From DASYHS01 sp035998295 (GTDB taxonomy: Bacteria; Pseudomonadota; Alphaproteobacteria; Azospirillales; Azospirillaceae), in the NCBI RefSeq assembly GCF_035998295.1, contig NZ_DASYHS010000059.1:1-16992 (forward strand): a stretch of DNA of 16,992 nucleotides, given 5' to 3'. Made by a program: the position numbers and the translations under genes. The notes under the pieces are model-generated. The model was not told the origin of the DNA, made no database searches, and was given only the letters and a program-made list of their open reading frames with translations. Of the stretch, positions 13,574-16,992 are shown in pieces (within the stretch, counting starts at the first letter, position 1; each line of letters opens with the position of its first letter).

Positions 13574-13602
13574 CTGACATTAGGAAACCCAAATGTTTTA
13601 AT
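13574..13602 (+). promoter_or_regulatory. Predicted lysR promoter with an internal dyad
   Basis: CTGACA (13574-13579) and TTTAAT (13597-13602) are each one base from consensus and separated by 17 bp. Between and partly over them ACATT (13577-13581) and AATGT (13592-13596) form an inverted repeat with a 10-base spacer, about LysR-box size. A second dyad, TAAC-ATC-GTTA (13612-13622), lies downstream. Predicted transcription starts near 13609, which excludes the in-frame ATG at 13601 as the lysR start. Confidence 0.5.
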
Positions 13603-13633
13603 GCGAGATATTAACATCGTTATTGGCCCGACC

Positions 13634-14536
13634 ATGAACCGCAACCTCGACACCAGCCTGCTGCGCAGCTTCGTGAGTGCCGCCGAGACGGGCAGCATGA
13701 CGACGGCGGCGAACACGCTGCACATCACGCAAGGTGCCGTCAGCCAGCAGATCCGGCGCCTGGAGGAAAACTTCGGCTGCGTCCTGTTCAGGCGGGGGCG
13801 GCGCGGCCTCAGGCTCACCGACGCCGGCGAGCGGCTGTTCGGGAAGGCCAAGCGGCTGCTCGGCCTCAACGACGAGATCTGGACCGCGATGACAGCCCGC
13901 GACGTCGCGGGCGAGATCAGGTTCGGCACGCCCGCCGACCTCGTCGGCACCCATCTGCCGCCGGTGCTGAGCGCGTTCGCCCGCAGCCATCCGCAGGTGG
14001 ACCTCTCGCTGGTCTGCGCCCCGTCGCCGCAGCTCGCGGACGAGCTGGCCGCCGGCCGGCTCGACCTCGCCCTGGTCGAGGAGCCGCTCGGCCGGTCGGC
14101 GGGGGGCCGGTCGGCGGGGGGCCGGTCGGCGGGGGAATGCCTCTCGGTCGAGCGGCTGGCCTGGTTCGGCGGCACGGGGGGCGAGGCCCACCTGAAGCGC
14201 CCCCTGCCGCTGTCGATCGTCAGCGACGGCTGCGCGTTCCGGCCGGCGATCCTGGCGGCCCTGCGCGGCCACGGGCTGGAATGGAAGACGGTGTTCGAGA
14301 GCGGCAACGCCGAGGCGACGGTCGCGGCGGCCAGGATGGACCTGGCGGTCACGGCGTGGCTCGCCTCCGCCGCGCCGCCCGGCCTGGAGATCCTGCCGCC
14401 GGAAGCGGGCCTGCCGGACCTGCCGAGCTTCGCGGTCAACCTGCACGTCGCGCCGTCGGGCGTCGGCGCCGCGGCGCAGGAGCTGGTCCGGCATCTCCGC
14501 GAGACATTCCGCAAGGCGCCCCGCGACGCCGGGTGA
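13634..14536 (+). CDS. LysR-family transcriptional regulator with an in-frame 15-bp triplication
   Basis: A 300-residue LysR regulator of normal length. The N-terminal helix-turn-helix is LLRSFVSAAETGSMTTAANTLHITQGAVSQQIRRLEENFGCVLFRRGRRGLRLTDAGERL (about residues 9-68). The effector-binding domain starts near residue 95 (GEIRFGTPADLVGTHLPPVLSAFARSHPQVDLSLV) and ends with a hydrophobic strand-helix unit. In the first subdomain of the effector domain, right after DLALVEEPL, three GRSAG units are encoded by perfect 15-bp repeats. The ATG at 13634 fits the family start and the predicted promoter; there is no good ribosome-binding site. The divergent LysE gene is the obvious target, and autoregulation is likely from the dyads in the shared control region. 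Confidence 0.93.
   Translation: MNRNLDTSLLRSFVSAAETGSMTTAANTLHITQGAVSQQIRRLEENFGCVLFRRGRRGLRLTDAGERLFGKAKRLLGLNDEIWTAMTARDVAGEIRFGTPADLVGTHLPPVLSAFARSHPQVDLSLVCAPSPQLADELAAGRLDLALVEEPLGRSAGGRSAGGRSAGECLSVERLAWFGGTGGEAHLKRPLPLSIVSDGCAFRPAILAALRGHGLEWKTVFESGNAEATVAAARMDLAVTAWLASAAPPGLEILPPEAGLPDLPSFAVNLHVAPSGVGAAAQELVRHLRETFRKAPRDAG
14090..14134 (+). repeat. Three perfect tandem copies of a 15-bp unit inside lysR
   Basis: The unit GGCCGGTCGGCGGGG occurs three times with no mismatch (14090-14104, 14105-14119, 14120-14134), then diverges. Since 15 is a multiple of three the frame is kept and each copy adds Gly-Arg-Ser-Ala-Gly. The perfect identity suggests recent slippage, so the copy number may vary between strains. 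Confidence 0.9.
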
Positions 14537-14678
14537 CGAACGACCTGAACGGCCGTATCCCGCAGGGGAATCACTCGATCGACCCGACTGCGAAGCTGCC
14601 GTCCGCCCTCGATCCCGCCCAATCATGAATCACCACGAGCGCCAAGACCTGAAGTCAATGGCCCGTCGCCAAAAACAA

Positions 14679-14740
14679 TAACCCTCTCCGAGTGGGAGTG
14701 GGAGGGGCCCGCCGCGTAAAGCGGCGGGAGGATGAGGGGT
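14679..14740. repeat. REP-like palindromic element, first part
   Basis: CCCGCCGC (14708-14715) and GCGGCGGG (14721-14728) form a perfect 8-bp stem with loop GTAAA. Outside it, TAACCCTCTCC (from 14679) and TGAGGGGTTA (to 14741) are near-complementary, so the whole unit can fold as one long imperfect hairpin. It lies between the convergent lysR and amidohydrolase genes. Confidence 0.55.
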
Positions 14741-14767
14741 TACGCCCTCTCCATTACTGAACACCGT

Positions 14768-14828
14768 CACCCCTCACCCTTCCCATGCTTGCGCATGGGC
14801 CCCTTCCCTCTCCCACAGGGAGAGGGAA
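14768..14828. repeat. REP-like palindromic element, second part (two stem-loops)
   Basis: CCCATGC (14782-14788) and GCATGGG (14793-14799) form a 7-bp stem with loop TTGC. An 11-bp perfect stem follows (14804-14814 and 14818-14828, loop ACA). After the second stem, TATTATCTCATAACTT is AT-rich, so it could also act as a terminator for either flanking gene. The CCCTCACCCT lead-in recurs at 16808-16817. The rest of 14537-14961 shows no gene. Confidence 0.55.
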
Positions 14829-14961
14829 TATTATCTCATAACTTATCGAAGCGGAACTTCTGCGGCCCAACCCCATACCCACCAACGCGTCATAGGACTG
14901 CGAAAGCTTGCGCCCGCTCTCGCGAGCGAGGTGAAGTCCGGACCTGCCGCCGCCCGCCGCG

Positions 14962-16200
14962 TCAGCCGATGCCGGCGAGGCGGCTCGCGACGTCGAGCAG
15001 CACGTTCGCCCCGGCGGCCAGCTCGTCCGGCTCGGTATGCTCGCGCGGATTGTGGCTGATGCCGTCGCGGCTCGGCACGAAGATCATCGCCGAGGAGCAG
15101 ATGCGCGCCATCATCTGGGCGTCGTGGCCGGCGCCCGAGGTCATGCGCCGCGACCTCAGCCCTCGCCGGCCGGCCGCCTCCTCGACCAGCGCGACGATCG
15201 CGCCGTCGAAGACCACCGGCTCGAAGCGGACCAGGCGCTCGACCGATACGCGCACCCCCTCCTGCGCGGCCAGTTCCTCCAGATGGCGCGCGAGGGCCGC
15301 TTCCAGGTCCCTCAGCCGGCCCTCGTCGGGATCGCGCAGGTCGACGGTGAAGGTCGCGCGGGACGGGATCACGTTGATGACGTCCGGCTCCAGGCGCAGG
15401 GAGCCGACCGTCGCCACCGACTGCGCATGCGACGCGGTGACATGGTCGCGCAGGAACGTCACGACGCGCGCGGCGGCGTGCCCGGCGTCGCGGCGCATCG
15501 ACATCGGCGTCGTCCCGGCGTGGTTCGCGGTCCCCTCGATCGTGACCCGCTGCCACGAGATCCCCTGCAGGGTCTCCACCGCGCCGATCGGGAAGCCTTC
15601 CCGTTCGAGGACCGGTCCCTGCTCGATGTGCAGCTCGACATAGGCGGACGGCTTCAGGAAGCCCGGCTCCCGGTCGCCGGCATAGCCGATGCGCGCCAGC
15701 TCCTCGCCGAGCACCGAGCCGTCGGTGCCGACGCTTGCCAGCGCCTCGCCGAGGTCCAGGCCGCCGGCATGGACCAGCGAACCCATCATGTCGGGGGCGT
15801 AGCGGGCACCCTCCTCGTTGGTGAACGCCGCGACGACCAGGGGCCGCGCGGGGACGAGGCCGGCGCCCCGCAGCGTCTCGACCACCTCGATCCCGGCCAG
15901 GACGCCGTAGCAGCCGTCGTAGATGCCGGCATTGACCACGGTGTCGATGTGCGAGCCGAGCATGACGGGGTCGGCGCCGCCGGCGCCTTGCGGGGTCCAG
16001 ATGCCGAAGACGTTGCCGATGCGGTCGACGGCGAGGTCGAGCCCCGCACCCGTCATCCATGCCACGAGCAGGTCGCGCCCCGCCTTGTCGGCGTCGGTCG
16101 CGGCGATGCGCACGAGGCGGCCCTGCGCGTCGCGGCCGATCCGGCCCAGCTCGTGGAGGCGGCCGAGCAGGCGGCCGGCGTCGATCGAAAGCTCACTCAC
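14962..16200 (-). CDS. M20-family Zn-dependent amidohydrolase (N-carbamoyl-L-amino-acid hydrolase/allantoate amidohydrolase type)
   Basis: A 412-residue cytoplasmic enzyme of normal length. Metal-binding signatures are in order: GSHIDTVVNAGIYDG with His84 and Asp95, FTNEEGARYAP with Glu129 and Glu130, the HIEQGP motif with His191, and SHNPREHTEP near the C-terminus. GTANHAGTTPMSMRRDA marks the lid/dimerisation domain, which supplies substrate-binding residues to the partner subunit. Members hydrolyse N-carbamoyl amino acids, ureidopropionate or allantoate, releasing ammonia and CO2 with an amino acid or ureido product; the sequence alone does not decide which. No hydantoinase or purine-degradation gene is next to it. 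The start is GTG at 16200, behind GGGGAGG. It lies 93 bp downstream of a small secreted-protein gene on the same strand. Confidence 0.92.
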   Translation of the reverse strand: MSELSIDAGRLLGRLHELGRIGRDAQGRLVRIAATDADKAGRDLLVAWMTGAGLDLAVDRIGNVFGIWTPQGAGGADPVMLGSHIDTVVNAGIYDGCYGVLAGIEVVETLRGAGLVPARPLVVAAFTNEEGARYAPDMMGSLVHAGGLDLGEALASVGTDGSVLGEELARIGYAGDREPGFLKPSAYVELHIEQGPVLEREGFPIGAVETLQGISWQRVTIEGTANHAGTTPMSMRRDAGHAAARVVTFLRDHVTASHAQSVATVGSLRLEPDVINVIPSRATFTVDLRDPDEGRLRDLEAALARHLEELAAQEGVRVSVERLVRFEPVVFDGAIVALVEEAAGRRGLRSRRMTSGAGHDAQMMARICSSAMIFVPSRDGISHNPREHTEPDELAAGANVLLDVASRLAGIG

Positions 16201-16293
16201 GGACGGCCTCCCCAGGTTCCGGACGATCTTGCCGCTTGCGATGCCCGGCGGTCGAGTCGAAAGCCGGCTGGCCGGTCACGGCGGCCGCGAGGC

Positions 16294-16644
16294 TCAGTTG
16301 CAGCCGATCATCTCTCCGGCATAGGTGATGGTGCAGCGGTTCCCCATGCTGTCGATGGTATGCACCCCGGTCGAATCGCTCCAGCTACGCAGGGTGTAGG
16401 TGTTGCCCATGCTGTCGGAGCTGGTGACGACGTCCGTCCCGTCCGGCGTCGTGTAGCTGTCGGTCCGGGACGAGTAGGTGTTGCCGAGGGAGTCGTGGGT
16501 CTCGACGCGGACATTGCCTTGCGGGTCCACATGGGTCTCGCTGCAGACCCGGTACGGATATTCGCCGAAGCACTCCGCGTGGGCGGTGCCCGCGCCCAGC
16601 GCGATCATGCAGCCGACCATGGCGAGCAGGTCCCTGGCGGTCAT
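16294..16644 (-). CDS. Small secreted protein with repeated DS(L/M)GN motifs
   Basis: A 116-residue precursor of unknown family. The signal peptide is clear (MTARDLLAMVGCMIALGAGTAHA, cleavage after residue 23). The mature part has cysteines at 25, 34, 104 and 115, which could form two disulfides, and an internal repeat: DSLGNTY (51-57), DSMGNTY (77-83) and DSMGNRC (98-104), with Ser/Thr/Asp-rich beta-like stretches between. The pattern suggests a small beta-hairpin repeat domain, as in short periplasmic or surface proteins. The ATG is chosen because AAGGGGG lies about 10 bases upstream and the signal peptide begins there; an upstream extension to 16824 would run through the intergenic hairpin. 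No functional guess is offered. Confidence 0.82.
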   Translation of the reverse strand: MTARDLLAMVGCMIALGAGTAHAECFGEYPYRVCSETHVDPQGNVRVETHDSLGNTYSSRTDSYTTPDGTDVVTSSDSMGNTYTLRSWSDSTGVHTIDSMGNRCTITYAGEMIGCN

Positions 16645-16807
16645 GCGTCTACCCCCTTCTATCGTGCCGGCGGAGAATGTATCGGATTTTCCGGGAAGGC
16701 AACCGAGCGGGGACGGTTGCGGGCGGGTGATCATGGCAGCCGCTACGGTCGGGCTTGGTCCCGCGGGCCCGTCCAGGAGACTCCTCTGAGAAGAGATAGC
16801 CCGCCTG

Positions 16808-16836
16808 CCCTCACCCTCCCGCAAGCGGGCGAGGGG
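16808..16836. repeat. REP-like hairpin upstream of the secreted-protein gene
   Basis: CCCGC (16818-16822) and GCGGG (16825-16829) form a tight stem, flanked by CCCTC and GAGGG that extend the fold imperfectly. The sequence resembles the CCCTCACCCT...GAGGG units at 14768-14828. It lies in the 208-bp gap between the secreted-protein gene and the partial gene at the right edge, where nothing else is evident. Confidence 0.5.
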
Positions 16837-16852
16837 ATTCGTGGGGGTGGTG

Positions 16853-16992
16853 TCAGGTGAGGTCGAAGCCTTTGGCGCGGATGAAGGCGCCGAAGCCGGC
16901 GCGTTCGGGACGGGAATACTGGCGGGCCTTGTCCTCGGACCAGCCGTAGTCCTCGGCCGGGCCTTCTTCCTGCGCGAAGCGTTGCTTCGTAT
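16853..16992 (-). CDS. C-terminal end of an unknown protein (partial)
   Basis: On the minus strand the last 45 codons of a gene run in from the right edge to a TGA at 16855-16853. The peptide begins TKQRFAQEEGPAEDYGWSED and ends ERAGFGAFIRAKGFDLT. It is mostly polar, with no membrane segment and normal GC-rich codon use for the window. I do not recognise the family. The start and most of the gene are outside the window. Confidence 0.6.
   Translation of the reverse strand, partial: TKQRFAQEEGPAEDYGWSEDKARQYSRPERAGFGAFIRAKGFDLT

Noticed and set aside
13601..13603. Upstream in-frame ATG for lysR
   Set aside because: It lies over the predicted -10 box, upstream of the predicted transcript start, and would add residues atypical for the family.
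15037..16860. Long plus-strand open frame across the amidohydrolase and secreted-protein genes
   Set aside because: It is antisense to two well-supported genes and has no family signature or good ribosome-binding site.

Overview
The window is a GC-rich stretch of bacterial chromosome. Dense gene packing, ATGA/GTGA-type gene overlaps, heavy GC-ending codon use, a HisKA_2/HWE-type kinase with a single-domain response regulator, and ArsR–SRPBCC and LysE genes all suggest an alphaproteobacterium, perhaps near the Rhodospirillales. That placement is inference from gene content; no rRNA or other marker gene is present. I see no tRNA, rRNA, CRISPR array, insertion sequence or prophage gene.

Left edge (1-2209): the 3' end of a gene with less GC-extreme codon use and a PCxxC motif, possibly the C-terminal half of a deaminase-fold protein. 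A minus-strand operon follows, arsR > SRPBCC/AHSA1 protein > glutathione S-transferase, with overlapping genes. Its promoter is covered by two overlapping AATTAAC-N6-GTTAATT dyads that probably form an autoregulatory operator.

Main plus-strand run (2210-11221): (i) a secreted rhodanese followed by a methyl-accepting chemotaxis protein; (ii) an ECF sigma factor with a membrane anti-sigma factor; (iii) a tightly coupled signalling trio, a methanogen-output-domain-1-like protein, a HisKA_2/HWE histidine kinase and a stand-alone receiver protein, joined by 1-bp and 4-bp overlaps; (iv) a Tat-exported sulfite-oxidase-family molybdoenzyme with a small c-type cytochrome, arranged like SorAB; (v) a DUF2254 membrane protein. 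Rhodanese and SorAB give the run a periplasmic sulfur theme, with sensing genes between them. GC-rich hairpins lie between rhodanese and chemoreceptor, after the response regulator and between sorA and sorB.

Right half (11222-16992): mostly minus-strand genes. These are an 89-aa unknown protein, a 36-aa hydrophobic peptide with a structured leader, a RibD/dihydrofolate-reductase-like protein, a GYD-domain protein, and a LysE-family exporter divergent from a LysR regulator that carries three perfect 15-bp in-frame repeats. Then comes a gene-free stretch of REP-like hairpins, an M20-family amidohydrolase (N-carbamoyl-L-amino-acid hydrolase/allantoate amidohydrolase type), a small secreted protein with DS(L/M)GN repeats, another REP-like hairpin and the C-terminus of an unknown gene.

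No complete, clearly novel multi-gene system stands out. The best leads are the MetOD1–kinase–receiver cassette, the rhodanese–chemoreceptor pair, the LysR minisatellite, the short membrane peptide with its leader, and the repeated mini-hairpins in front of sorA.
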